Source: an uncultured Saprospiraceae bacterium (GTDB taxonomy: Bacteria; Bacteroidota; Bacteroidia; Chitinophagales; Saprospiraceae). From it: a stretch of DNA of 64,000 nucleotides. Below the pieces are notes generated by a model. The model was not told the origin of the DNA, searched no databases, and saw only the letters and a program-made list of their open reading frames with translations. The translations under genes were made by a program, and so were the position numbers. The stretch spans positions 1-64,000 of the forward strand of contig CALGAW010000043.1 in assembly GCA_937959115.1 (NCBI GenBank), written 5' to 3'. This document shows positions 53,319 through 61,536 of this stretch, piece by piece; the first letter of the stretch is position 1; each line of letters starts with the position of its first letter.

Positions 53319-55040
53319 TTATTTATGCGTAGCTAACCTGCTGTTTTCAGAAGCCACATTTAGATTGATGGGTAGCTCAATTCTGAAGGCTGTGCCTGTG
53401 TCTCCTGTTTTCTTAAGAAAGATACGCCCTTTATAGTAATCAAGGATCTTCTTAGCCATTCCAAGTCCAAATCCTGTTCCTCCATACATGGCTTTGTTTT
53501 CCATTTGTGTAAAAAAGTCAAAGATTTTCTTTTGGCCAAAAGTGTCTATCCCAATTCCATTATCAACGATATTGAAGACTAGTTTGTCATTTTCAACTAG
53601 CTTTTCAATAGAAATGGTTGGAACCTCTGAATTGTTAAACTTAATTCCGTTTTCTATTAGTATTTTAAATAATTCTTGCATATCTGATCTTCTTGCCCAG
53701 ATTGTCGGCAATTTACTTTCATTAAGAATTTTGATTTGGTTTTTGGATTCAGAATGAAGCTCGATTCCGATGTGTTCAATGATTTTATTTAAATCGACAT
53801 TCACTTCAGGTTCTGTTTTAGTATTATAGTTTGAAATTTGAAGAATTTTGTTCAACAACTCATTGAGCTCATTGCTACCATTATCTATAAAATTCAAGTA
53901 CTCTTCAGCTTCAGCATCAAGGGACGAGGCATACTTTTTCTTTAATAGTTGAGAGAATCCAAAAATATTCCGAATGGGGCTTTTTAGATTATGTGAAAGG
54001 ATGTACGTCAGTTTTTGTAGCTCATCTTTTTGGTGTTTTATTTTCAGATTAATCTGAGTCAAATTATTGAAAAACTCCACATACTGCTCTACAATAATCT
54101 GTGAGGCAATGTTTTCTTCATTGTTCGTTTTAAGATTTTCCTCATACAGTTCATTCAAAAATAATAGTTCATCTTCTTTCTTGAATAGCTCCTTTGCCAA
54201 CTTAATCAAGTGCGTAAGACAATCAATTCGGTCTTTCGCATTGGTCATTTTCGAGAGACAAGTATAATTCTCCTTCAATAACTCGTACCGTTCAGAAGAA
54301 GACATCGGCATGTGCTTAATAATGTGTTTTCTTAGTTTTATCCCAATCGAGGTATTCTCTTTTTCTGCCTCCTTAATAAAGTCAATTGCAACATCTAAAT
54401 CTGTAATATCAAGTAACGCAATGAAATTTCCGATGTATGCATACGCATATTCAACATGAAAAAACTTTAGATTATCTGTATCTACTTTTTGATACCATTC
54501 TCTACCTTTTTCATAATCACCAAGCCGAATACAGCTAATCGCCTGATTGAGTATAGTAAGATTTTTGGGGCCAAAGGCTTCCTTTCCATTTGCTTCATAG
54601 TAGCTATCAATAAAGCTCAATGCTTTTAAATAAAAGGTATTTGCTAGTTCAAAATTTTCTAGATTTGCTAAAGAGGAACCTACATTGTTGTAATATCTCG
54701 TTCTGTCTATGCTTTTACCTGACAACAAGGCGAGTAGGTATAGATACAACGATTCTTTTCCTAAATCTAATTGTGCACAGAGGAGGCCTGAAAGGTTGAT
54801 GAAATACGCGCTAATGGAATTGTGGTCTTTTGGGCTATTGTGTATTGCTACTAGGATTCTGTTCAACAGTAGAAATGTAGTATTGTATTTCTCCTTTTTG
54901 CTAAAAAAGACTTTAATATGTTTATCAAGAATTGTTTTTATAGACTCAAAATTTTCTGAGCGTATCAAACAATCAATATTTTCAACCAACTCCTCATATG
55001 TAATTGTATTGGAATCTATATCTAAACATTTTTTTTTCAA
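53319..55040 (-). CDS. Cytosolic sensor histidine kinase with N-terminal TPR array
   Basis: 573 residues with no signal peptide or membrane helix. Residues about 10-320 are TPR-like repeats (NNVGSSLANLENFELANTFYLKAL). HisKA: ILSHNLKSPIRNIFGFSQLLKKKY (phospho-acceptor His near 350). HATPase: N box ILIENGIKFN, G1 VDNGIGID, G2 GTGFGLGMAKKI. Start: a TTG followed by nine A; no ATG is available upstream, and the TPR region argues against a much later start. No response regulator is adjacent, so it is an orphan kinase. Confidence 0.85.
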   Translation of the reverse strand: MKKKCLDIDSNTITYEELVENIDCLIRSENFESIKTILDKHIKVFFSKKEKYNTTFLLLNRILVAIHNSPKDHNSISAYFINLSGLLCAQLDLGKESLYLYLLALLSGKSIDRTRYYNNVGSSLANLENFELANTFYLKALSFIDSYYEANGKEAFGPKNLTILNQAISCIRLGDYEKGREWYQKVDTDNLKFFHVEYAYAYIGNFIALLDITDLDVAIDFIKEAEKENTSIGIKLRKHIIKHMPMSSSERYELLKENYTCLSKMTNAKDRIDCLTHLIKLAKELFKKEDELLFLNELYEENLKTNNEENIASQIIVEQYVEFFNNLTQINLKIKHQKDELQKLTYILSHNLKSPIRNIFGFSQLLKKKYASSLDAEAEEYLNFIDNGSNELNELLNKILQISNYNTKTEPEVNVDLNKIIEHIGIELHSESKNQIKILNESKLPTIWARRSDMQELFKILIENGIKFNNSEVPTISIEKLVENDKLVFNIVDNGIGIDTFGQKKIFDFFTQMENKAMYGGTGFGLGMAKKILDYYKGRIFLKKTGDTGTAFRIELPINLNVASENSRLATHK

Positions 55041-55256
55041 TGTAGAGGTTTTTATTTAAAACGATAATATTAACGAAAAGTTTCAATTAATTGGACCATT
55101 CTGTTAAGAAATCGTTGTTTAAAAACAGTTGTAATTCACTAGTAACTTACTAGAGTCAACTTTGATTTATTCATTATGTTAATTGGGTGAATGAATACAT
55201 TAGAAAGGCTCATTTATAGAGGTTTAAGCTCTTTCTTAATAATGGTTTTCTTAGAT

Positions 55257-55631
55257 CTATTTGCTTGCTAAAGGGGGTGAAGAACCAATTTCCTTTGTCA
55301 AAACTCTAGTAAAGGTGTATAGCTCAATTGTAAAGTTACCAGTGGCTTCTTCTGCATAACTCCATTCATAAATATTACCGTTTAGGTTAAATTCATCCCA
55401 TAGTTGTGCTTGGAAAATGATTTCATCATTATCATTCTTAACGATAACTTCTTTCGCGAAACCATTAATTTCTTCAAAATCTATAAAAACGATTTTTTCA
55501 TCAGGGTCTAAAAAGAAACAGTTATCAGCAGTGATTGTACGATCAGTATTCGCGGGAGGGTTGTCGTTGTTAGCGAAAGCGGTAAATATAACAAGAATTG
55601 AAAAAGCGATTGTAACGATTACTGACTTCAT
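55257..55631 (-). CDS. Small secreted protein, unknown
   Basis: 124 residues with a signal peptide (VTIAFSILVIFTAFANND). The mature part is beta-rich (FIDFEEINGFAKEVIVKNDNDEIIFQAQLWDEFNLNGNIYEWS). No family was recognised. It is transcribed alone, downstream of the 458-bp region with a long inverted repeat. Confidence 0.6.
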   Translation of the reverse strand: MKSVIVTIAFSILVIFTAFANNDNPPANTDRTITADNCFFLDPDEKIVFIDFEEINGFAKEVIVKNDNDEIIFQAQLWDEFNLNGNIYEWSYAEEATGNFTIELYTFTRVLTKEIGSSPPLASK

Positions 55632-56089
55632 GATTATTAGTTTAGTTGATTACTGATTACAAGAAGCAAGTTGCAGGATTTTTCACTGTCACACAAATCC
55701 TTTTTTTGTTAAATAGTTGATTGTCAGTTAATATGTGACAGTGAATAGGATGATTAAATCCGATATACCCTTGAAGATAAATAGAATTGAATGGCAGCAG
55801 TGAACTACTAATATTGATTTTTTTCGTGACAATGCAACCGATCTATTTTTACTATAAATGTCTTGATTTTATTGTGGTTTATAAGTAAACTATGCAACAC
55901 ATTTAAAGGTTTAGAAAATTCCTCATTAATTTGATTTTGTAGACAATGCAATTTAAAAAAACATGCAAGGTGTACCGTTCTTCTTCAAGAAAGGTCAATT
56001 TATTCAAAAGAAAAAGTACCGTTTTATAAACAATCATTCTTAATTTGCATTATAAGATTTGATGATTATAGTTTAGATTGCAGCAAATT
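55632..56089. other. Gene-free region with a 64-bp inverted-repeat element
   Basis: 458 bp between divergent genes. The only structure seen is the inverted repeat at 55682-55745. The rest is AT-rich promoter-like DNA without a credible ORF. Confidence 0.5.
55682..55745. repeat. Perfect 12-bp inverted repeat with 40-bp spacer
   Basis: TTCACTGTCACA (55682-55693) and TGTGACAGTGAA (55734-55745) bracket 40 bp that includes a T7 run. Too long an arm for chance in a region of this size. It could be a MITE-like remnant, an operator pair or a large hairpin in the upstream region of the gene at 55257-55631. Confidence 0.6.
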
Positions 56090-56692
56090 ATGGATAATCC
56101 CGTTGACAATTACTCAATTCGCATACACCCATACCAGGTTATTATATTCTTAATGCTGGCTGGTTTATCAGCATTGTTCATAGCATTGACCTTGTCTTAC
56201 ATGTACCAGCGTGTAGTGATGGGAATCGAGCCGATTAGATTACCCATCCTATTCTTATTAAACAGTTTTCTACTCATTGGCTGTAGTTATTTTATCAAAC
56301 GAGCAAATAAAGCCTATATTGAAGACAATACCGCTCAATACATTCACAATCTCTACCTGACGACTGGGTTAACTGTTATTTTTATGATTGCTCAATATTT
56401 CGGTTGGCAGTTAATGGTTAATAGTGGGATGCTTTTAAGCGATGGTCCTGCAACTTCTTATCTATATTTGCTCTCAGGATTGCATCTGGTTCACGTTTTT
56501 GGAGGATTGCCAGCCTTGCTCTGGTTTATTTATACAGCGAATAAGTACATGAAAGAACCTGTGACAGTTCTAGTTTATTTTTCTGATCCAGACCGACGTC
56601 TTAAATTGAAACTATTGACCACGTACTGGCATTTTCTTGATGTCTTGTGGATTTATCTTGTTTTGTTCTTTATGATCATGAGCCTATTTTAG
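56090..56692 (+). CDS. Haem-copper oxidase subunit III-like protein
   Basis: 200 residues from ATG 56090; a TTG at 56078 is less likely. Five hydrophobic segments, with TM patterns of cytochrome c oxidase subunit III (PYQVIIFLMLAGLSALFIALTLSYMYQRV; TSYLYLLSGLHLVHVFGGLPALLWF; LTTYWHFLDVLWIYLVLFFMI). The motif YWHFLDVLWIYL is the family signature. No subunit I/II genes are nearby, so this is a detached subunit III paralogue in the inner membrane. Confidence 0.85.
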   Translation: MDNPVDNYSIRIHPYQVIIFLMLAGLSALFIALTLSYMYQRVVMGIEPIRLPILFLLNSFLLIGCSYFIKRANKAYIEDNTAQYIHNLYLTTGLTVIFMIAQYFGWQLMVNSGMLLSDGPATSYLYLLSGLHLVHVFGGLPALLWFIYTANKYMKEPVTVLVYFSDPDRRLKLKLLTTYWHFLDVLWIYLVLFFMIMSLF

Positions 56693-56801
56693 ATTGCTTG
56701 GCAGTTAGTTGAAGGACACAAAGATTGTCGACCTTGGCTTGTTAATTTGATATATATTGATGTGGAGAAAATAGAATGATGTTTTAATTACAATTAATAA
56801 T

Positions 56802-57014
56802 ATGAAAAAGAAAAAAAAGATAAAAAAAGGAGGAATCGAAAGTTATTATGATGAAAACAAGCCAGATTCTTCAAGGAGAACAAATTCTGGTTGGTATGAA
56901 ATCAGAAAATTAAAGAAGGGTTTTGAACTTTCTATTCACCTTGAGCGAGGTATTGATAAAAAATTATTCTTTGATGATAAGAAGGCGCTCGACGAATATG
57001 TAAAGAAGTTATAG
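56802..57014 (+). CDS. Small Lys-rich protein, unknown
   Basis: 70 residues, highly basic N-terminus (MKKKKKIKKGGIESYYDENK), then SGWYEIRKLKKGFELSIHLERGIDKKLFF and a helical tail. ATG start and coding-like composition. Probably cytosolic and possibly nucleic-acid-binding; no family was recognised. Confidence 0.55.
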   Translation: MKKKKKIKKGGIESYYDENKPDSSRRTNSGWYEIRKLKKGFELSIHLERGIDKKLFFDDKKALDEYVKKL

Positions 57015-58101
57015 GTTTCTAGGAGTTTTCGGAAACTATATATAGGTTATAAGGAGAATATAAATCTAATTACTGCTCCGAAATTTAAATCCTGGGCATT
57101 CAGTAAGACCTTAGATGACAGTCGAACTTGAAACAATAAAAACATATTGTTTGGAAAAGAGGTTTCAGATTAAGACAAATGAATTTGTTCAGATGTCAAT
57201 TAGAATGTATCCTAAGAATTTTTCACTAGAGAACCTAATCAGTTATATGGTTCTATAATAACCCACCCTTTCCCGTTTACAAGTATGTCCCTTTCTAGCC
57301 AAGGCCGTATGGTACAGACAACCTGACCACGAGGTTAGCAGATAATCTGATCCAGGCAATTGAGGAATCAAGCCAAACAGCTTTACCGTCTTCTTGATCT
57401 AGGCAATGGAGGAATCAACCCTTTACCGTCTTCTTGAAGGCAAGTTTTGTATTTTTGGCAGTTTGCTCATAGAGTGCTGGCATCTAATTTTGCAGTGTAA
57501 GACAAGCATTGCTTACTTAGATAGGTATTCCCTGTAAATTATGAGTGCTTTTAGAGTTCTTTATTTTTCAGTCAATTACTATTAGTACAAAAATATTCAA
57601 AGTATTTGGTCTACTGATGTTTACATTGGTTTTACAAGTGTTTCTATCAAAAACACCTTGCCCCCGTTTTTGACAATAATGCTTGATTTGGGGTGAAACA
57701 ATAAGCGAATCAAGCCGTAATGCATTGAAAGTGATGGGTGGTTTAATTTTCAGGACTCCCAAGATAAGAAGAATTATAAATGTCATTAAGTTAACTCGTT
57801 TGCGATCACTATTCATTAAGGAAATTACGCCTCACATGCAGTGCTCGAAAAAAGGTGCTGCAAATTCTGAGGTGTATGCACCATGCTGAGTTATCACGCA
57901 CCTAGAGCATTAAACCACGTTAGACTTCAATGGTTTATCTCTTAGCTTAACGATATTAATTGAATTATCACGAATTTAAATGATACTGCCAAGATTTTGA
58001 GTATCCATGTACTACGCCAGCATGTTGGAGAATCTTCGATTATACAAAAGCTCCAATCTAAAAGAATCAACTGCTGCTAGTCTCTATAGACGAAGTATAT
58101 T
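57015..58101. other. 1.1 kb gene-free region, probably decayed DNA
   Basis: No ORF with a credible start, length and composition is present. The stretch contains the 57348-57434 tandem duplication and short scraps that look like eroded coding sequence (for example 57683-57889, which has no normal start). It may mark an old insertion or deletion next to the S24 repressor. Confidence 0.5.
57348..57434. repeat. Imperfect tandem duplication (47 + 40 bp)
   Basis: Copy 1 (57348-57394) and copy 2 (57395-57434) share TGATC-AGGCAAT-GAGGAATCAA at the start and CTTTACCGTCTTCT at the end; copy 2 lacks a 7-bp block. A partial third start (TGAAGGCAAG) follows. Confidence 0.7.
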
Positions 58102-58812
58102 TTAATAGATTCCTGAACTTGTCAAGCGGCATTTAACCTTTAATATCTGGGTTATTTCATCCAACTCGACATCATAGGGCTTATAAACAGCGTCATTATC
58201 AGAGATCAGTCGAAATCTGGCAACGATATTGTTTTCTCTGATTTGCTGGATGCGTTTAGTAACTACGACATCAGTAACTACGACGTAAACAGAATTGTCT
58301 TTAACAGGCTCCCCACGTTCGAGTGGCTCGCAGATTATGATGTCTCCATTTGTAATTGTAGGAAGCATACTGTCACCACTAATTTCAAAAGCAATCAATT
58401 TCCCTTCTTGTCCAGGAATACTAAAATTCTGTAAACTATTGAGGTATTCCTTGTCATGCTTGCCTAAAGCATAACCTGCAACCGCTTTATATGGAACAAG
58501 TGTTATGTTGTTCCGACCTTCATACCCATCGTCATTTAAACTGGCAGAGTTCCCAGATGGCCCATCTCCAAGAACCATTTCTGGACTACAGCCAAACACA
58601 TAATTTGCATTTATGTTATAAGCCTCAATCAATCGATTTATTTGATCAACAGTAATATTCCTTTTTCCTTTAAGAATACTATTAACAACATGGTTGTAAG
58701 TACCTAATTTCTTAGCAATATCAGATTTACCCCTGATCAATCTATTTTCTTCAAGATAAGCGTAGATTTCTCTAAACTTAATATTGACGATGTTCTCTAA
58801 AAATCCAGTCAT
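58102..58812 (-). CDS. XRE-family repressor with S24 (LexA/CI-type) peptidase domain
   Basis: 236 residues. N-terminal HTH (about 27-65, GKSDIAKKLGTYNHVVNSILKGKR); C-terminal S24 domain with nucleophile Ser148 (SGDSM) and general base Lys186 (VVTKRI). Ala112-Gly113 (KAVAGY) sits at the position of the self-cleavage bond. Such proteins act as stress- or DNA-damage-relieved repressors. It is divergent from the HTH protein at 58989 across a 176-bp region with palindromes, so it probably controls itself and that gene. Confidence 0.9.
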   Translation of the reverse strand: MTGFLENIVNIKFREIYAYLEENRLIRGKSDIAKKLGTYNHVVNSILKGKRNITVDQINRLIEAYNINANYVFGCSPEMVLGDGPSGNSASLNDDGYEGRNNITLVPYKAVAGYALGKHDKEYLNSLQNFSIPGQEGKLIAFEISGDSMLPTITNGDIIICEPLERGEPVKDNSVYVVVTDVVVTKRIQQIRENNIVARFRLISDNDAVYKPYDVELDEITQILKVKCRLTSSGIY

Positions 58813-58834
58813 AACTATTTTATTATGTATAAAA

Positions 58835-58846
58835 TCTTAATTAAGA
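58835..58846. promoter_or_regulatory. 12-bp palindrome, candidate S24-repressor operator
   Basis: TCTTAATTAAGA is self-complementary and lies 22 bp upstream of the repressor start in the shared intergenic region. Confidence 0.35.
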
Positions 58847-58865
58847 CACCGCAAGTTAAATATTA

Positions 58866-58880
58866 TTGTTTCAAAAACAA
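58866..58880. promoter_or_regulatory. Second candidate operator (TTGTTT-CAA-AAACAA)
   Basis: A 6-bp inverted repeat with a 3-bp centre, 20 bp beyond the first palindrome, between the divergent repressor and HTH genes. Confidence 0.3.
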
Positions 58881-58988
58881 AGTTATTAAGAACAAAATGT
58901 TTATTTAGTTTATAAATAGCTACAAAAAGTTTTCATTTGTGTATATAATTCAAAATATGTTGTATTTTACACCAAAATTAGATTTGAT

Positions 58989-59318
58989 ATGAGATACGTA
59001 TTGGTTTTTATAGCGTTTATTTTCTTTACAGCTTGTGAAATAGATCATAACCGACCTGGTGCAAACATGGATCAAGCGGCCTTTGATGTAAAATTGCAAG
59101 AAGTTGCAAAGAAAGGGAAATACCCTTCTATTGGTGAGCAAATTTTAAATGCTAGGACCTTGAAAGGTATATCTGAAGATGAATTGGCTAAGGCAGTTGG
59201 TCTTTCTAAGAATAATATTATTTCTATCGAAAAAAATAGAGTCGTTCCCACACGAGAAGTTATCACAGATTTGCAAAGTGTTCTCGAATCAGAGATTATT
59301 ATTGATGCAAATAAATAG
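58989..59318 (+). CDS. XRE helix-turn-helix protein with lipoprotein-like N-terminus
   Basis: 109 residues if started at 58989. The N-terminus reads as a lipoprotein signal (MRYVLVFIAFIFFTACE, Cys16), while residues about 48-100 form an ordinary XRE HTH (GEQILNARTLKGISEDELAKAVGLSKNNIISIEKNR). An HTH on an exported lipoprotein is unexpected. A perfect -7 box TAGATTTG sits at 58979-58986, which would start transcription near or past this ATG, so ATG 59067 (82-84 residues, cytosolic) is a real alternative. Divergent from the S24 repressor. Confidence 0.62.
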   Translation: MRYVLVFIAFIFFTACEIDHNRPGANMDQAAFDVKLQEVAKKGKYPSIGEQILNARTLKGISEDELAKAVGLSKNNIISIEKNRVVPTREVITDLQSVLESEIIIDANK

Positions 59319-59417
59319 CCAATAGTAAAGCAAGATTAAGAAATAATCGTTTTTTTTTCACCTTAACACACCATTTCTCGTTAAAGGTGCATCTATGTTA
59401 TTGAAGTTAAGTATTAA

Positions 59418-60002
59418 ATGTACTCAATGCATACTTTCGATAACATAAACCTAATCATACACGCATTGACTGAACAAGAGCTCATAGCACGTTGTAAAAG
59501 TGAAGACCGTCAGGCTCAGAAGCTACTTTATGAGAAATTTTCTCCTAAGATGTTCGGTGTATGCAGACGTTACCTAAAAATTAATGAGGATGCTGAAGAT
59601 GTACTAGTAGAAGGCTTTTATAAAGTGTTCAACAAGATTGATATGTACAAGGGGAATGGTAGTTTTGAAGGTTGGATCAGAAGAATAATGGTGAATGAAT
59701 CTCTCATGTTTTTAAGAAAACGAAACAATTTTAACCTTTCAGTAGAAATAAGCAATATAGAAGTAAAATCAGTGATCAATGCACAAGATGAGCTAGAAGC
59801 CCAAGATATCATGGACTTGCTTGGCTTATTGCCCACTGGATACCGTACGATATTCAACCTTTATGTTATTGAAGGATACAAGCACCGAGAAATTGCTGAA
59901 ATGCTGGGAATTAGTATCAATACCTCTAAATCTCAGTTGATCTTAGCAAAAAAGAAACTTAGGAAATTAATCCGGCTAAACCAGTATCCCGAAGCGGGAT
60001 AA
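59418..60002 (+). CDS. ECF-type RNA polymerase sigma factor
   Basis: 194 residues. Sigma region 2 (about 20-95; LLYEKFSPKMFGVCRRYLKINEDAEDVLVEGFYKVFNKI) and region 4 (about 130-185; LLPTGYRTIFNLYVIEGYKHREIAEMLGISINTSKSQL). No region 3. The gene 8 bp downstream encodes a single-pass membrane protein, the usual position of an anti-sigma factor. Confidence 0.92.
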   Translation: MYSMHTFDNINLIIHALTEQELIARCKSEDRQAQKLLYEKFSPKMFGVCRRYLKINEDAEDVLVEGFYKVFNKIDMYKGNGSFEGWIRRIMVNESLMFLRKRNNFNLSVEISNIEVKSVINAQDELEAQDIMDLLGLLPTGYRTIFNLYVIEGYKHREIAEMLGISINTSKSQLILAKKKLRKLIRLNQYPEAG

Positions 60003-60010
60003 ATTGTATT

Positions 60011-61384
60011 ATGAAGAATAACGAAGAAATATTTGATCAGTTTCGCAAAAATGAGCACAAACTGGATGCGGCACCCACGCCTATGGCTTGGGACAGATTA
60101 GAGCAAAAACTCGACAGTAAGAACACCACCAAACGAAAAGTATTGTGGAATTACTACGCTGCCGCAGCTGGCTTCCTTCTATTGGCTTTGATGGGGATAT
60201 TCTATCTTTTTCAAGATAACAATCAATTACACACCACCACAACAATCGCTCAAGCTGATAAATCAGATGCACCCAATTCCAGTATTGTGCAACAGGAAGA
60301 GGCAAAACCAGCGCGTCCCATCTTAATGAGCCATCGTGAAAAACAGTATTACTATGGAAATCAGCCCATCGCTGCAAATATTCCTAAGAAGAATAATGTA
60401 AACAAAAGTCCTATAAATCAAACTCAGTCTGCCACCGTTGAAGAAGTAGAAGAAAGTGTACTAGACGATAAGTTAATTGCATTGAACACGGATAAATATA
60501 ACCAATCCGTTCCTTCAGACAAAAGTGTCCCAACGAATATACCAAAGTCAAAATCGAAAATCGATCCAGTTCCTTCAAAACCAATGAGAAAGGCTCCATT
60601 AGTGGAAGTTATGATTGAAGACAATACTGATGCAGAGGGCATGGTTAAAAAGGAACAAATGGCTCCTTCCCTTGAGCAATATTCTAAGACTTCATCTATG
60701 CCTGCAGTTGAAGAAACTTCCCCGCAGGTTTCAGCAGAGCTTAGTGATAATCTAGCAGAAGAAGTAGAAGAATCAATTGCAAGAGATGAGAAACCAATGG
60801 TACTTGATCAAGTTGAAACGACAACCGTAGAGAAAAAAGTTGAGCGTAAAAGAAGAAAATCAGAAGCCTATCCGTCCAATCAACCAATGATGACGGCTGC
60901 TTCCGAGGCAGAAGACATTGTAGATCCTGAACCACCAAACCTCAAAGATATTGCTCTTGGTAACTCAGTTTCAGCAATGCCGAAAGCTAGTTCCTCAAAT
61001 GACGACGCTGCCTCAAGTCAAAATAATTACCAAATTAACCAACTGAATTGGATTTCTGGTTCTTGGATTGATTATAACTTGAATACAAAAGAGGTTTGGG
61101 AAAACATATCTGCTAATCAGCTTATTGGAACGGTCTACTCCTATGAAAACAATAATGAGCCGTACGAATCTGATCGGATCCAAATAAAGCGGTCAAGAGG
61201 TAAAATTATCTTAATTCAACAAAATGAGGTGTTTGACTTAATTGAAATCAATGGTAAAAAGGCTATTTTTAGAAGTCAAGTAGATAATAAAACGTTGGTC
61301 AAAATATTCCAATCTGGCAACAAACTTAAAATTTCTAAACTGAAATCTAATAAAACTGAAACTAAAGTTCTTAGAAAAGAATAA
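60011..61384 (+). CDS. Single-pass membrane protein, putative anti-sigma partner
   Basis: 457 residues. Short N-terminal cytosolic part (MKNNEEIFDQFRKNEHKLDAAPTPMAWDRLEQKL), one membrane helix (about 46-66), a long low-complexity acidic/Pro-rich periplasmic region (about 85-335), and a C-terminal beta domain (about 340-445, LNWISGSWIDYNLNTKEVWENIS ... LIGTVYSY) like DUF6265. Eight bp after the sigma gene, so an operon. It lacks a classical zinc anti-sigma motif; sequestration of the sigma factor is inferred from context. Confidence 0.75.
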   Translation: MKNNEEIFDQFRKNEHKLDAAPTPMAWDRLEQKLDSKNTTKRKVLWNYYAAAAGFLLLALMGIFYLFQDNNQLHTTTTIAQADKSDAPNSSIVQQEEAKPARPILMSHREKQYYYGNQPIAANIPKKNNVNKSPINQTQSATVEEVEESVLDDKLIALNTDKYNQSVPSDKSVPTNIPKSKSKIDPVPSKPMRKAPLVEVMIEDNTDAEGMVKKEQMAPSLEQYSKTSSMPAVEETSPQVSAELSDNLAEEVEESIARDEKPMVLDQVETTTVEKKVERKRRKSEAYPSNQPMMTAASEAEDIVDPEPPNLKDIALGNSVSAMPKASSSNDDAASSQNNYQINQLNWISGSWIDYNLNTKEVWENISANQLIGTVYSYENNNEPYESDRIQIKRSRGKIILIQQNEVFDLIEINGKKAIFRSQVDNKTLVKIFQSGNKLKISKLKSNKTETKVLRKE

Positions 61385-61536
61385 TGACATGATTAATAGG
61401 TAAATATATACTACCTTTGAGGACAACCATAAGGATATGTCTACCAATCAATAAGTGATTTTAATAAAAACTTTAAGAAAATATTAACACTTTTTAATCA
61501 GTTTTCTCGTCATAATAAGGAACGCTAAAAATAAAC

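Noticed and set aside
57683-57889. 68-codon open frame in the gene-free region
   Set aside because: It lacks a normal start codon at its 5' end, has no family resemblance and lies in DNA that otherwise looks decayed.
57319-57950. Integron attC-like core sites (GTTAGAC, GCTTAAC)
   Set aside because: The two cores are in the wrong order and only about 20 bp apart, without the long imperfect inverted repeat of an attC site or any integrase gene.
59361-59390. Terminator before the ECF sigma gene
   Set aside because: The CACCTTAAC/GTTAAAGGTG stem has a bulge and the nine-T run precedes rather than follows it, so it does not fit an intrinsic terminator in either direction.
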